A DNA stretch of 64,000 bases from JALZKA01 sp963715405 (GCA_963715405.1 OY970239.1:1302001-1366000), one strand, 5' to 3'; shown: positions 31,654-41,412, numbered from the stretch's first letter. The notes: generated from the sequence alone by a model not told the origin. Numbers and translations: made by a program.

Positions 31654-33023
31654 TCAGGATAAAGCCTGAGATCTTCAAGGCATACGACGTCCGCGGCCTT
31701 TACGGGACCGACATGGATGGCGACACGGCGTACCTGATCGGACGCGGATTCGCGCGGGTCCTTGCGGATCTCCGCGGCAAGCCAACGTCTGAGCTTCGCA
31801 TCGGGCTCGGCCGCGACATGCGCCTTGAGGCGCCCGAGATGGCGGAGCGCCTCGCGGAGGGGCTGGTCGCCGAAGGTTGTTCTGTACTCGACGCCGGAAT
31901 GGTGGGCACCGAGATGCTCTATTTCCTCGTCGGCTCGCGCGAGCTCGACGGCGGCGCGATGGTCACGGCGTCTCACAACCCGAAGGCCTATACGGGCGTG
32001 AAGCTCGTCCGGGAAGGCGCCCTGGCACTGTCGGGCGACGCCGGCATCGGCGACATCCGCCACGTCATCGATGCCGGGCTGCCTGCGCCGGCCGGGAGCG
32101 GCTCAATCGAAGAGGTCGATGTCTATGCCGGCTATCAGGCTCACGCCCTGAGCCTGATCGACCCTTCCCTGGTCAAGCCGATGAAGGTCGTCCTCGACGG
32201 CGGGAACGGCATGGCCGGACCGATGGCCGGGCCGATTCTCGACGGCCTCGGCCTCGAGCTCGTCAAGACCTACTGGGAGCCCGACGGGAACTTTCCCGAC
32301 CATGAGCCCAATCCTCTCCTCCCCGAGAACCGGCAGTTCGTCATCGACCGGGTGCTCGCCGAGGGCGCGGCGCTGGGCATCGCGTGGGACGGTGACGCCG
32401 ACCGCTGCTTCTTCATCGACGACCAGGGCGAGTTCGTCGATGGCGATTTTCTGACTGCGCTCCTCGCCAAGCAGGTCCTTCGCAAGGAGCCGGGGGCGAC
32501 GATCCTCTACGACGTTCGTGCCTCTCGCGCGGTCGCCGACGTCGTGCGCGAGCACAGCGGAACACCCCAGATCAACCGCGTCGGCCACGCGTTCTTCAAG
32601 ATCGCGATGCGAGAGCACGGCGGTGCCTTCGGCGGCGAGGTCTCGGGCCACTACTACTTCCATGACTTCTTCTCTGCGGACTCGGGCACCATCCCCGCCC
32701 TGCTCGTCCTCGAACTTCTCTCGGTCGAAGGACGGCCGCTCTCAGAGCTGGTCGGCGAGCTTCGGTCGAGCTATTTCATCTCGGGCGAGATCAACTCCAC
32801 GGTCGAAGACCAAGACGCAAAGATGCGCGAGATCGCCGCGAGCCATCCCGAGGCCGAGGTCACGTGGCTCGACGGCGTCTCGGTCGACTACGACGACTGG
32901 CACTTCAACGTCCGTCCCTCGAACACGGAACCTCTTCTTCGCCTGAATCTGGAGTCCTTGGTCTCGCGCGAGGACATGGAACGGAAGCGCGACGACGTCT
33001 TGGCACTTATCCGTGACGCCTGA
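31650..33023 (+). CDS. manB: Phosphomannomutase/phosphoglucomutase
   Basis: 457 residues from a TTG start that overlaps the HIT stop (MIRIKPEIFKAYDVRGLYGT). It interconverts hexose 6- and 1-phosphates. The phosphoserine loop is in GGAMVTASHNPKAYTGVKLV, the metal loop in GIAWDGDADRCFFIDDQGEF, the sugar loop in GGAFGGEVSGHYYFHDFF and the phosphate-binding end in FNVRPSNTEPLLRLNLES. It could supply glucose- or mannose-1-phosphate to sugar-nucleotide pathways such as rfbF here. It overlaps the next gene by 11 bases. Confidence 0.93.
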   Translation: MIRIKPEIFKAYDVRGLYGTDMDGDTAYLIGRGFARVLADLRGKPTSELRIGLGRDMRLEAPEMAERLAEGLVAEGCSVLDAGMVGTEMLYFLVGSRELDGGAMVTASHNPKAYTGVKLVREGALALSGDAGIGDIRHVIDAGLPAPAGSGSIEEVDVYAGYQAHALSLIDPSLVKPMKVVLDGGNGMAGPMAGPILDGLGLELVKTYWEPDGNFPDHEPNPLLPENRQFVIDRVLAEGAALGIAWDGDADRCFFIDDQGEFVDGDFLTALLAKQVLRKEPGATILYDVRASRAVADVVREHSGTPQINRVGHAFFKIAMREHGGAFGGEVSGHYYFHDFFSADSGTIPALLVLELLSVEGRPLSELVGELRSSYFISGEINSTVEDQDAKMREIAASHPEAEVTWLDGVSVDYDDWHFNVRPSNTEPLLRLNLESLVSREDMERKRDDVLALIRDA

Positions 33024-34017
33024 GGAGGCGCTGGAGCGGGCTCGCGAGGCCGGGGTCCACACCCTTCGCATCCCGACGCCGTTCGCCGTCGGGCGCGTCA
33101 ACTGCTACCTGATCGAAGACGAGCCGCTCACCCTGATCGACACCGGGCCGAACTCGGGCAAGGCGCTCGACGAGCTCCAGACTCAGCTTGGCGGACTCGG
33201 GCACTCGATCGACGACATCGGGCTCGTCATCCTCACCCACCAGCACATCGATCACGTGGGGCTCGTGGAGATCATCGTCGAGCACTCCGGCGCCGAGGTT
33301 GCCGCACTCGACAGAGCTGTACGCCGGCTCGCAAACTTCTCCGAGGACGCGGAGCTCGACGACCGCTTCTCGGCCGAGCTCATGCTCAGAAGCGGCATTC
33401 CCGAGAACGTGGTGGTCGCGCTTCAGGGCGTGTCTCGGAGCTTTCGCGCCTGGGGCTCGCGGGCGACGGTGACCCGGCCCGTGGCCGACGGCGAGCGGCT
33501 CGAGTTCCGCGATCGAACCCTCGAGGTGCTCCATCGCCCCGGCCACAGCCCATCGGACACGGTCTTCTGGGATGCCGAGCGAAGCATCCTGTTCGCGGCC
33601 GACCATCTGCTCGCCCACATCTCGTCAAACCCCCTCATCACCCGTCCGCTGGACGGCTCTGCGGAGCGCACCCAGGCGTTGGTCAGTTACCGCGAGTCGC
33701 TTCTCGCGACCCGGGAGATGCCGATCGAGATCGTCCTGCCAGGCCACGGCGAGCCGATCACGGACCACGTCGCGCTGATCGACGAGCGGATGCGGATGAC
33801 CGAGCGGCGCAAGGAGAGGATCTGGAAGCTGATCGAAGCCGAGCCGCGCACCGGCCACGAGATCGCTCAGGAGCTGTGGGGCAACGTCGCAGTGACGCAG
33901 GCCTTCCTCACGCTGTCCGAGGTGATCGGCCACGTTGATCTGCTGATGAACGAGGACAGGGTTCGCGAGGTCTCCGACGGGGAAGCCGTGCGTTACGCCC
34001 CTGTCTGCCACGATTGA
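33013..34017 (+). CDS. Metallo-beta-lactamase-fold hydrolase
   Basis: 334 residues. The MBL fold is shown by NCYLIEDEPLTLIDTGPNSG, the metal motif VILTHQHIDHVGLVE, VLHRPGHSPSDTVFW, ILFAADHLL and IVLPGHGEPI. A C-terminal winged-helix-like extension (KLIEAEPRTGHEIAQELWG) is common in LACTB2/glyoxalase-like members. The substrate is unknown. GTG start within the end of the phosphomannomutase gene. Confidence 0.9.
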   Translation: MTPEEALERAREAGVHTLRIPTPFAVGRVNCYLIEDEPLTLIDTGPNSGKALDELQTQLGGLGHSIDDIGLVILTHQHIDHVGLVEIIVEHSGAEVAALDRAVRRLANFSEDAELDDRFSAELMLRSGIPENVVVALQGVSRSFRAWGSRATVTRPVADGERLEFRDRTLEVLHRPGHSPSDTVFWDAERSILFAADHLLAHISSNPLITRPLDGSAERTQALVSYRESLLATREMPIEIVLPGHGEPITDHVALIDERMRMTERRKERIWKLIEAEPRTGHEIAQELWGNVAVTQAFLTLSEVIGHVDLLMNEDRVREVSDGEAVRYAPVCHD

Positions 34018-34024
34018 GACCCCC

Positions 34025-35041
34025 ATGGAGCCGTCGAGCACACTTTCGGACCCGGTCGTAAGCGCGCAGACCAACGGCGGCCGACCCAGGGCGCAAAAGA
34101 AGCGCATGCTCGTGATCGTCAACCCCTACGCGACGACGGTCTCGGACCGCCTCAAGAACCTGGTCGTCTACGCGCTCCAGGGGCGCTACCAAGTCGAGGC
34201 CGTCTCGACCGAGGCCCAGAACCACGCTACGGAGATCGGCAGGGAAGCGGTCGAAGGGGGCTACGACGTGGTGGTCGCCTTCGGCGGCGACGGCACCCTC
34301 AACGAAGTAGCCTGCGGGCTTGCCGGGACGGACATCCCGGTCACGATGCTGCCGGGCGGCAGAACGAACGTTGTCTGCCGAAGCCTCGGCATCCCAGGCG
34401 ACGTAGTGGATGCGACCGAGCACCTGCTCGGCCTAGCCGACGACTTTCACCCGCGGAAGATCGATCTCGGGATCGCCAGCGGGCGCCACTTCGTCTTTGC
34501 GTGCGGGGCGGGTCTCGATGCGATGGTCGTAAAGCGCGTGGACGCCCACCCCAAGCTGAAGTCGCGCTTCGGAGAGTGGTACTACACGTACGCGGCGATC
34601 ACCGGGTTCAACCGCCAGTACCTGATGGGCACCCCGGCGCGCCTTCGCCTTCGCTCCGAGCAGGGCGAGGTCGAGGGGATCACCACCGTGGCCCAGAACT
34701 CCGACCCGTTCACATACTTCGGAGAGCGCGAGGTGCGGGTGTGCGAGGGCGCCGCCTTTGACAACGGCACGCTCTCCGTGGCGATGCTCAAGCGTGCGGC
34801 GCTCCACGACATCCCGACGCTGATGGCTCGCTGCCTTGCGAAGTCAGGCCGCTACCGCGCGGTCAATCACCGCCAGATCGACCACTTCGAAGGCCTGCGG
34901 GAGGCCCGCGTCGACTCGCTCACAACAGACGCCGCGGGGGAAACGATCCCCTTCCCCGTCGAGGTCGACGGCGACTACATCGGCGACCACGAGTCGCTCG
35001 AGCTGGGCATCGACCCCGCCGCCCTAACGGTTCTTGCCTGA
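34025..35041 (+). CDS. Diacylglycerol/sphingosine-kinase-family lipid kinase
   Basis: 338 residues. The DAGK catalytic core begins MLVIVNPYATTVSDRLKNLV and has the glycine-rich ATP loop VVAFGGDGTLNEVACGLAGT, then LPGGRTNVVCRSLGIPGD, IDLGIASGRHFVFACGAGLD and the C-terminal PVEVDGDYIGDHESLELGI. It probably phosphorylates a diacylglycerol or related lipid for membrane lipid or lipoglycan synthesis. It follows the MBL gene by 7 bases. Confidence 0.9.
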   Translation: MEPSSTLSDPVVSAQTNGGRPRAQKKRMLVIVNPYATTVSDRLKNLVVYALQGRYQVEAVSTEAQNHATEIGREAVEGGYDVVVAFGGDGTLNEVACGLAGTDIPVTMLPGGRTNVVCRSLGIPGDVVDATEHLLGLADDFHPRKIDLGIASGRHFVFACGAGLDAMVVKRVDAHPKLKSRFGEWYYTYAAITGFNRQYLMGTPARLRLRSEQGEVEGITTVAQNSDPFTYFGEREVRVCEGAAFDNGTLSVAMLKRAALHDIPTLMARCLAKSGRYRAVNHRQIDHFEGLREARVDSLTTDAAGETIPFPVEVDGDYIGDHESLELGIDPAALTVLA

Positions 35042-35051
35042 CGGCAAGAAC
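35030..35051 (+). terminator. Hairpin spanning the lipid-kinase stop codon
   Basis: GTTCTTGCC (35030-35038) and GGCAAGAAC (35043-35051) form a perfect 9-base-pair stem with the four-base loop TGAC that contains the stop codon. No T-run follows, so it may protect the mRNA end, reduce read-through into the HIT gene, or terminate weakly. Confidence 0.5.
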
Positions 35052-35088
35052 ATCAGCCCATCGGTTGCTCCGCTTCGCGTCCGCACCG

Positions 35089-35511
35089 ATGGGGTCTGAG
35101 ACAGGCTGTCTCTTCTGTCGAGTCGTCGCCGGCGACGAGCCAGCTCACGTCGTGCTCGACGACGAGGTCTGCTTCGCATTTCTCGATGTCCGGCCGCTCT
35201 TTCACGGGCACACGCTGCTGGTCCCGCGCGAGCACCACGAGACGCTCGCCGACGTGCCTCCGGATCTGATCGAGCCCTTCTTCGCACGGGCGCAGCGGCT
35301 CTCGGTAGCCGTCCGCGACGCGATGAGCGCCCAGGGGTCGTTCGTCGCGATGAACAACGTCGTCTCGCAGTCGGTGCCACATCTCCACTGCCACGTCGTC
35401 CCGCGAGTGAAGAAGGACGGCCTCCGCGGCTTCTTCTGGCCCCGGACGAAGTACGGCTCAGACGCCGAGGCGGCCGAAATCGCCGAGCGGATTCGCGCCG
35501 AGCTCGGCTAG
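35089..35511 (+). CDS. HIT-family nucleotide-binding protein (HinT-like)
   Basis: 140 residues from the ATG at 35089 (MGSETGCLFCRVVAGDEPAH). It has zinc-type CLFC, the substrate loop FLDVRPLFHGHTLLVPREHH and the triad VPHLHCHVVPRVKKDG. This is the second HIT protein in the same plus-strand run but of the short HinT-like type. An upstream start at 35065 would add MLRFASAP and run into the hairpin region. Its stop shares 4 bases with the convergent glycosyltransferase gene. Confidence 0.88.
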   Translation: MGSETGCLFCRVVAGDEPAHVVLDDEVCFAFLDVRPLFHGHTLLVPREHHETLADVPPDLIEPFFARAQRLSVAVRDAMSAQGSFVAMNNVVSQSVPHLHCHVVPRVKKDGLRGFFWPRTKYGSDAEAAEIAERIRAELG

Positions 35512-36449
35512 CTCGCCGCGTTCGAGCGGCGGTAGCCGATCGTGTGAGCGACGAGGCCCAGCGCATCGACCCCGCGAAACGCCGCCTGCTCGAAGCGGCG
35601 CTGCGCGAGCTCGCCCGCGATGTCACGGGCGCAGTTCACCATGCCGGGGATGAGTCCCCACTGCGGCGCGGAGCCGGGGTAGCGCTCGTTGAGCCACCGG
35701 GCTCCCGACGCATAGCGCGCGATCGCGTCCATCAGATCGAAAAGCGACTCGCGGTGGAGATGTGTAACGACAGCGGCAGGACGCCGCTCGATCCTCCACC
35801 CCGCCGCATTCAGCCGCCGGCAGAAATCGACGTCCCCGGCCGAGCGGATGCCCTCTTCGAAGCCGCCGATCTCTTCGAACGCCGACCGGCGCACGGCGAG
35901 GTTGGCCGTGGCAGCCGCATCCTCGGCTGTGTGTACGCCGGCTTCCTGGTCGAGGAAGCCGCGGTTCGTTGCGTACCGAGCGAGGAAGTGTCGCTGGCTC
36001 GGGTCAGAAACCACCGATCCCGCTAGCGCGCCAACATCAGCCGCAACCGGCTCGGCGAAGTACCCGGCAATCAACCAGGGGACCGGCACACAATCCGCGT
36101 CGGTGAAGACGAGCCACCGCGCCTCAGCACCGCGAGGGAAGGAATGTGCACTCCCTATTGGACTTTTCCTTCCCTCGGCGAGGGAACGGGCGGGGGCTGC
36201 GTTCCCTTGATCATGTAAGCCGGCCGCACGCGCCCCGGCGTTCCGCGCGTAATACGACGATCTCTCCCTGGTTGCCCTGACCACGCTGACGGCTCGGGCT
36301 TCGGAGACGCAACCCTCCTTCGAGTTGTCCACAACGATCACCTCGTCGTCGACACCTAGCTCGAGCGCTTTCAGTGACTCGACGAGCCGCGCAGCTTGGC
36401 CCGCGTCACCCCGAAACGGCACGATCACGCTGGCCGGCGGCCAGGACAC
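35508..36449 (-). CDS. Family-2 glycosyltransferase with an in-frame insertion
   Basis: About 313 residues from a GTG 9 bases after the rel stop. GT2 features are ASVIVPFRGDAGQAARLVES, DDEVIVVDNSKEGC, YYARNAGARAAG, WLVFTDADCVPVPWL (metal DxD) and ATANLAVRRSAFEEIGGFEE with DVDFCRRLNAAGW. Between ARAAG and AEARWLVF lies a stretch of about 30 residues (LHDQGNAAPARSLAEGRKSP and on) that is not part of the fold. It coincides with a pair of DNA hairpins. The insertion keeps the frame. The acceptor is unknown; a cell-surface glycan is likely. Confidence 0.85.
   Translation of the reverse strand: MSWPPASVIVPFRGDAGQAARLVESLKALELGVDDEVIVVDNSKEGCVSEARAVSVVRATRERSSYYARNAGARAAGLHDQGNAAPARSLAEGRKSPIGSAHSFPRGAEARWLVFTDADCVPVPWLIAGYFAEPVAADVGALAGSVVSDPSQRHFLARYATNRGFLDQEAGVHTAEDAAATANLAVRRSAFEEIGGFEEGIRSAGDVDFCRRLNAAGWRIERRPAAVVTHLHRESLFDLMDAIARYASGARWLNERYPGSAPQWGLIPGMVNCARDIAGELAQRRFEQAAFRGVDALGLVAHTIGYRRSNAAS
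36133..36207. repeat. Double-hairpin (BIME-like) insertion inside the glycosyltransferase gene
   Basis: Two stem-loops follow each other: CGAGGGAAGGAA (36133-36144) with TTCCTTCCCTCG (36166-36177), and AGGGAACG (36181-36188) with CGTTCCCT (36200-36207). Both contain the core AGGGAA. The element, about 90 bases with its flanks, is in frame within the coding sequence and falls exactly where the glycosyltransferase alignment has surplus residues. It looks like a mobile palindromic repeat that landed in a loop. Confidence 0.75.
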
Positions 36450-36457
36450 GGCCTCGC

Positions 36458-38872
36458 TCAGGCGCCCGGCGTGACGCGGTACGCATCGAACACGCCCTCG
36501 ACGTTGCGAAGGCGCGATACGCACTGGCGAAGCTGCTCGGAGTCACCGACCTCGACAACAAAGCGGTTCTTCACCATCGGGTGCTTGGTCGAGCAGGTGG
36601 CCTCGATGATGTTCACCCCGGTCTCGGAGAAGCTTCGCGACAGGTCTTCGAGGAGGCGCGCGCGGTCCCAGGCGTCGATCTCGAGCTCGACCCGATAGGA
36701 GACCGCGTTTCCGCCCTCCCATGCGACGTCGGTAAAGCGCTCGGGCGCCTTCTTCAGCGCCTTTACGTTCTTGCAGTCCTCGCGGTGGATGGTGATCCCA
36801 CGCCCAAGGGACACGTAGCCCACGATGGGATCGCCGGGCACCGGCCGGCAGCACTTGGCCAGCCGAACCATGACGTCGGCCGCGCCCTGAACGGCGATTC
36901 CGTAGTCCGATGCCTCCTGGGTTCGGCGCTGGCGCTCGTCGCGGCCTTCGAGGACGCTCGCCAGCCGTGACTCGGTCTCGTCGCCGGCGACGGCCTCGCC
37001 GCCCTTGAGGCGCTGCATGACCTTGTTGACGATCGTCTTAGCCGAGATCTTCGAGCCTCCGAGAGCGACGTAGAAATCGTCGGCCTTGCGGAAGCCCGTC
37101 TCGCGGATCACGTCAGCGAGCAGCGGCGAGCCCGCGATCCTTTGCGGCGGAAGCCCCTGCTTTTTCAGCGCCTTCTGGAGTTCCTCGCGCCCGCGGCGCT
37201 CGGCGTCCTCGCGCTTTTCGCGCGTGAGCGCCGCGCGGATCTTGTTTCGCGCGCGGCTGGTGCGAACGACGCTCAGCCAGTCGCGCGAGGGTGCGCGCTC
37301 GCCCTTCGACGTCAGGACCTCGACGATGTCTCCCGACTTCAGCTGGTAGTGGAGCGGCACGATCTTTCCATTCACCTTCGCGCCCACGCAGCGGTGGCCG
37401 ACGTCCGTATGGACGGCATAGGCGAAGTCGAGCGGCGTCGAACCTGCCGAGAGGTTCTTGACCTCGCCCTTCGGGGTGAAGACGAAGACCTCGTCCTCGA
37501 AGAGGTCTACCTTGAGCGACTCGAGGAACTCGGCCGGCTCCTGATCGCCCTCTTCTTCAAGGAGCTGGCGAAGCCAGGTCATCTTCTCGCGCGCGGCGTC
37601 GGCCGGATCCTTAGCGGCGCCGCGCTTTGAGCCGTTCGCCGATTCCTTGTAGAGCACGTGCCCCGCGATTCCGTACTCGGCGACGCGATGCATGTCGGGT
37701 GTCCGGATCTGGATCTCGAGCGGCCTGCCTTCGGGCCCGATCACCGTCGTGTGAAGCGCCTGGTAGAGGTTCAGCTTCGGCGTCGCGATGAAGTCCTTGA
37801 AGCGCCCTGGGAGCGGCTTCCAGATCGAATGGATGATCCCGATCGCGCCGTAGCAGTCCTTGACGGACCCGACGAGCACCCGCATCGCGGTGAGGTCGTA
37901 GATCTCGTTGAACTCGCGCCCCTTCTTGGTCATCTTCGCGTAGATCGAATAGAAGTGCTTGGCCCGGCCCGAGATCTCCGACTCGATGCCCACGTCGGCG
38001 AGCTCGGAGGCAAGGAAGGCACCCGCCTCCTCGACGTACGTCTCGCGGTCGGTCCGCTGCTGGGCGACGAGCTTCTTGATCTCCTCGTACTTGCGCGGAT
38101 GGAGGCGCTGGAAGGCCAGGTCCTCGAGCTCCCACTTGATCGCGTGGATTCCAAGCCGGTGGGCGAGCGGCGCGTAGATCTCGAGCGTCTCGCGAGCCTT
38201 CTCGAGCTGCTTTTGCTTCGGCATCGCCGAGAGCGTTCGCATGTTGTGAAGGCGGTCGGCGAGCTTGATCAGGATGACCCGGACGTCCGAGGCCATCGCG
38301 ACCATCATCTTGCGGTAGTTCTCCGCCTGATTCTCGTCGCGGCTCTGGAACGTGATGCCCGTCAGCTTCGTGACGCCGTCCACGAGGCCGGCGACCGCCT
38401 CGCCGAAGAGCTCGCGCACCTCGTCGAGGTTGGCCGACGTGTCTTCGACCGTGTCATGAAGGAGCGCAGCACAAAGCGTGTCCGTGTCGAGCCGAAGGCC
38501 GGCGCAGATCTTTGCGACCTCTACGGGGTGCGTGATGAAGTCCTCGCCCGAGCGCCGGCGCTGATCCGCGTGGCGCTCGCAGGCAAACGCGAAAGCGTGC
38601 TCGACCGCTCTGCGCTCGAGCGGCTCGGTGTTCTCGTCAGCGTGCTCCTCGACCACCGCAAAGAGATCGCCGAGGAGCGCGCGCTCGTCCTCGGCGAGGG
38701 TCTTCGTGAACTCGTCGTCGGGCAGCGTCGTGCGAGCGCCGCTCAAGTCAGCGCCCACCCGTGTATGGCCCGCCGGCATGGACGCGACGGGCTCCGGGTC
38801 GGCGCTGTCTACGCCACCGCTTCGAGCGGGCTCGAGCTCTGTCTCTCCGGCCGGGTCAGGTATCGGACGCAC
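36458..38872 (-). CDS. rel: Bifunctional (p)ppGpp synthetase/hydrolase Rel
   Basis: 804 residues. It has the HD hydrolase site (DFITHPVEVAKICAGL; ALLHDTVEDT with His-Asp at 139-140), the synthetase region (AMRVLVGSVKDCYGAIGIIH; GRFKDFIATPKLNLYQALHT; LEIQIRTPDMHRVAEYGIAG), a TGS domain (VFTPKGEVKNLSAGSTPLDF), a Cys-Cys zinc-finger domain (RLAKCCRPVPGDPIVGYVSL) and a C-terminal ACT domain. It makes and degrades the stringent-response alarmone. The listed GTG start overlaps recJ by 64 bases; an ATG at 38779 would avoid this and is also possible because the first 60 residues are not conserved. Confidence 0.94.
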   Translation of the reverse strand: MRPIPDPAGETELEPARSGGVDSADPEPVASMPAGHTRVGADLSGARTTLPDDEFTKTLAEDERALLGDLFAVVEEHADENTEPLERRAVEHAFAFACERHADQRRRSGEDFITHPVEVAKICAGLRLDTDTLCAALLHDTVEDTSANLDEVRELFGEAVAGLVDGVTKLTGITFQSRDENQAENYRKMMVAMASDVRVILIKLADRLHNMRTLSAMPKQKQLEKARETLEIYAPLAHRLGIHAIKWELEDLAFQRLHPRKYEEIKKLVAQQRTDRETYVEEAGAFLASELADVGIESEISGRAKHFYSIYAKMTKKGREFNEIYDLTAMRVLVGSVKDCYGAIGIIHSIWKPLPGRFKDFIATPKLNLYQALHTTVIGPEGRPLEIQIRTPDMHRVAEYGIAGHVLYKESANGSKRGAAKDPADAAREKMTWLRQLLEEEGDQEPAEFLESLKVDLFEDEVFVFTPKGEVKNLSAGSTPLDFAYAVHTDVGHRCVGAKVNGKIVPLHYQLKSGDIVEVLTSKGERAPSRDWLSVVRTSRARNKIRAALTREKREDAERRGREELQKALKKQGLPPQRIAGSPLLADVIRETGFRKADDFYVALGGSKISAKTIVNKVMQRLKGGEAVAGDETESRLASVLEGRDERQRRTQEASDYGIAVQGAADVMVRLAKCCRPVPGDPIVGYVSLGRGITIHREDCKNVKALKKAPERFTDVAWEGGNAVSYRVELEIDAWDRARLLEDLSRSFSETGVNIIEATCSTKHPMVKNRFVVEVGDSEQLRQCVSRLRNVEGVFDAYRVTPGA

Positions 38873-41412
38873 TCCTCATGGGTTTTGGAGACGAGGCGAA
38901 AGCTCATCGACGACTTAAGATCGCCTCTTGCCGAGGATACGGCCTCGAGACGGGTCGCGGTGCCGTCTCGCTCGACCCGCACGACGCCAATCTCCGCGAG
39001 AATGCGCACGGCGAGCGCGCAGGCCTCCGGCGAGCGCGAGACGCCGTTCGGGCCGCAAAGGGCCGTTCGGAGCGCCTCACCGGACAGGGATTCGCCTGCC
39101 TCTCGCAGCGCGCGGTAGGTGCTCGCCAGCACCTTCCGGTCCGGCAGGGCCGAGACCAGGGCGCTGAGCGATAGCTCGGCCTTGGTTGCCAGAAGGTGGA
39201 GGTAGCCCTGGCCTTCTCCGGCAAGGGCGGTGAGGCCAGGACTTGGAGCCGGGTCGGCAACAACGACGTGCCGGAAGCTGCCAGGAAGGTTGGGCACCAA
39301 AGATAGTGCGGCCCAGTCGGCGAGCGTGAGCGCGGCCTGCGCGCCGCGCGCCGCGGCCATGGACCCTCGCGCTGCCACGATGGCCCCTGAGGCGTCTGCG
39401 TAGCGACCGGGATGGACCGCATGCTCGACGATGCCGCGGCGCGAGATGGCGTCGGCGCAGACAACGAGTACGTCCTCCCCGCTCGAGGCGAGCTCACCGA
39501 TCACAGCGAGACCGGACTCCGAGCGCCGATCGGACATCTGCCGCCCTGCCTCCTGCACCGAACGTCCCACGTTGCCCCCTACAGGGGGTGGATCGGGACG
39601 CTCGCCTGCGGAGACGCCGCCGACCAGCGGCAGCGCGCCGTCGAGGGCGGCTGCAAAGCGTTCGGCGAACTCGGCGTCGCTCGCGCGCCACGGGTCGTTC
39701 GCAGGCGTGGGCGCGGGGTCGTAGATCGATCCGAGGAGAACCCTGGGCTCGGTCGCGCCGTTCCACTCGTTGAGCTCGAGCCTCACACTCACGTCCCGGG
39801 GCCCGAGAGCGGCCGTTCGCTCGAGGGTCGAGCCGACGCCGAAGGCAACGCCGCGCGCCAGTCCTCGTCCGCCTCGGAGCGTGAAGCGCGCGTGGCGTCC
39901 TTCCTCGCCCAGCGGACGCACGTCGTCGACGCGAGCCCCCGGGACCACGAGTCGCACCTCCGGATTGCCCATGCCGAACGGGCCGAGGCGCGCCATCTGC
40001 ACGGCCAGCCCGTGTCCCAGGCTTTCTGTGCCGACCACTGCGTCGATCTCCTCGACCCTCGCCTTGCTCTTGCCTTCCAAGAGCGGCGCGCAGTGCTTCG
40101 CAAAGCTCTCGCGGAACGACTCGAGGTTTGCCGCCTCGATCTCAAGCCCGGCGGCGGCGCGATGCCCTCCGAAGCGCGCCAGCGTCTCGCCGCACGCGCG
40201 AAGCCCCGCAAGCAGATCGAACCCTGGCACGCTTCGTCCGGAGCCCTTGCCGCGACCCGCTTCGTCGAGCGCAATCAGGATCGCCGGACGCAGGTGGCGC
40301 TCGGCCATGCGCGACGCGCAGATGCCGACGACACCGGGGTGCCAGCCCTCGCCCCAGAGCACGATCGCAGCACCGGGCTCGGCCTCCGCCTCGAGCTCTG
40401 CGAGCAAGCGGTTCGCATCGGCGAGAACCTCGCGCTCGGTTTCGCGACGGTCGTGGTTGGCGCGGTCGAGCTCGACCGCGATCTCCCCCGCGCGCTCGCG
40501 GTCTTCGGTGAGGAACAGCTCGACGGCGGCGTCCGCGCGGTAAAGGCGACCCGCCGCGTTGATCCTGGGCGAAAGCCGAAAGCCGATGTCCGATTCGCTC
40601 ACGCACTCGGGCGCGACGCGGGCCGAGACCATGAGCGACCGCAAGCCAATGCGGGGCGAGCGGCGCATCCGCTCGAGCCCGCGCCGCACGAGCGAGCGGT
40701 TTTCGCCGTGAAGCGGAACCATGTCGGCGACGGTCGCCAAGGCGACCAGATCGAGGTCCCGTTCGGCTCGCTCGACCCCACTGAGGGCGGCGGCGAGCTT
40801 GTGGGCGACGCCGGCGGCGCAGAGATCGGGACACGGATATCCCGACACGACGGGGTGGACGACGGGGCAGGAAGGGAGCTCAGCGCCCGGGTGATGGTGA
40901 TCCGTGACCACGACGTCGATCCCAAGCGCCTTGGCTTTCTCCACCTCCGCCACCGAAGCGATTCCGCAGTCGGCCGTGATCAGGAGCCCCGTGCCGCGTT
41001 CGGCGAGGCGGTCAATCGTCGCCTCAGTCACGCCGTAGCCGTCCGCGATCCGCCCTGGAATGAGCCAGTCGCAGTCGGCACCGAGGTCGCGAAGCGTCCC
41101 GACAAGGATCGCCGTGGACGTAACGCCGTCGACGTCGTAATCGCCGTGGACCGTGATCAGCTTGCCGGCGTTGATCGCTGCGCGGATGACCGAGACGGCC
41201 TGGCCGATGCCGTCGAACTCCAGGGGATCGTGGCGCTCATCGGCTGCGAGGAATCTCCGGGCGCCTTCGGCCGTGCGGTGGCCCCTGCGAACCAGCGCGA
41301 CGGCGACGGGCTCGGGCACTTCGAGCGCCCGGGCGATCTCCGCCGCTTCCGCGTACGAGTAAGGAGCGAGGCGAAACCGCTTCTCGCGTTGTTCCCAGCC
41401 AGAGGCGTTCAC
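38809..41412 (-). CDS. recJ: Single-stranded-DNA-specific exonuclease RecJ
   Basis: RecJ degrades single-stranded DNA 5' to 3' in recombination and repair. The 867 residues contain the DHH phosphoesterase motifs (VHGDYDVDGVTSTAILVGTL; LLITADCGIASVAE; VVVTDHHHPGAE), the DHHA1 domain (GGHRAAAGLEIEAANLESF) and an OB-fold region. A long C-terminal extension of about 280 residues follows, including VLVVCADAISRRGIVEHAV, as in some Gram-positive RecJ proteins. It lies between secDF and rel, where apt is found in streptomycetes. Confidence 0.93.
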   Translation of the reverse strand: MNASGWEQREKRFRLAPYSYAEAAEIARALEVPEPVAVALVRRGHRTAEGARRFLAADERHDPLEFDGIGQAVSVIRAAINAGKLITVHGDYDVDGVTSTAILVGTLRDLGADCDWLIPGRIADGYGVTEATIDRLAERGTGLLITADCGIASVAEVEKAKALGIDVVVTDHHHPGAELPSCPVVHPVVSGYPCPDLCAAGVAHKLAAALSGVERAERDLDLVALATVADMVPLHGENRSLVRRGLERMRRSPRIGLRSLMVSARVAPECVSESDIGFRLSPRINAAGRLYRADAAVELFLTEDRERAGEIAVELDRANHDRRETEREVLADANRLLAELEAEAEPGAAIVLWGEGWHPGVVGICASRMAERHLRPAILIALDEAGRGKGSGRSVPGFDLLAGLRACGETLARFGGHRAAAGLEIEAANLESFRESFAKHCAPLLEGKSKARVEEIDAVVGTESLGHGLAVQMARLGPFGMGNPEVRLVVPGARVDDVRPLGEEGRHARFTLRGGRGLARGVAFGVGSTLERTAALGPRDVSVRLELNEWNGATEPRVLLGSIYDPAPTPANDPWRASDAEFAERFAAALDGALPLVGGVSAGERPDPPPVGGNVGRSVQEAGRQMSDRRSESGLAVIGELASSGEDVLVVCADAISRRGIVEHAVHPGRYADASGAIVAARGSMAAARGAQAALTLADWAALSLVPNLPGSFRHVVVADPAPSPGLTALAGEGQGYLHLLATKAELSLSALVSALPDRKVLASTYRALREAGESLSGEALRTALCGPNGVSRSPEACALAVRILAEIGVVRVERDGTATRLEAVSSARGDLKSSMSFRLVSKTHEECVRYLTRPERQSSSPLEAVA

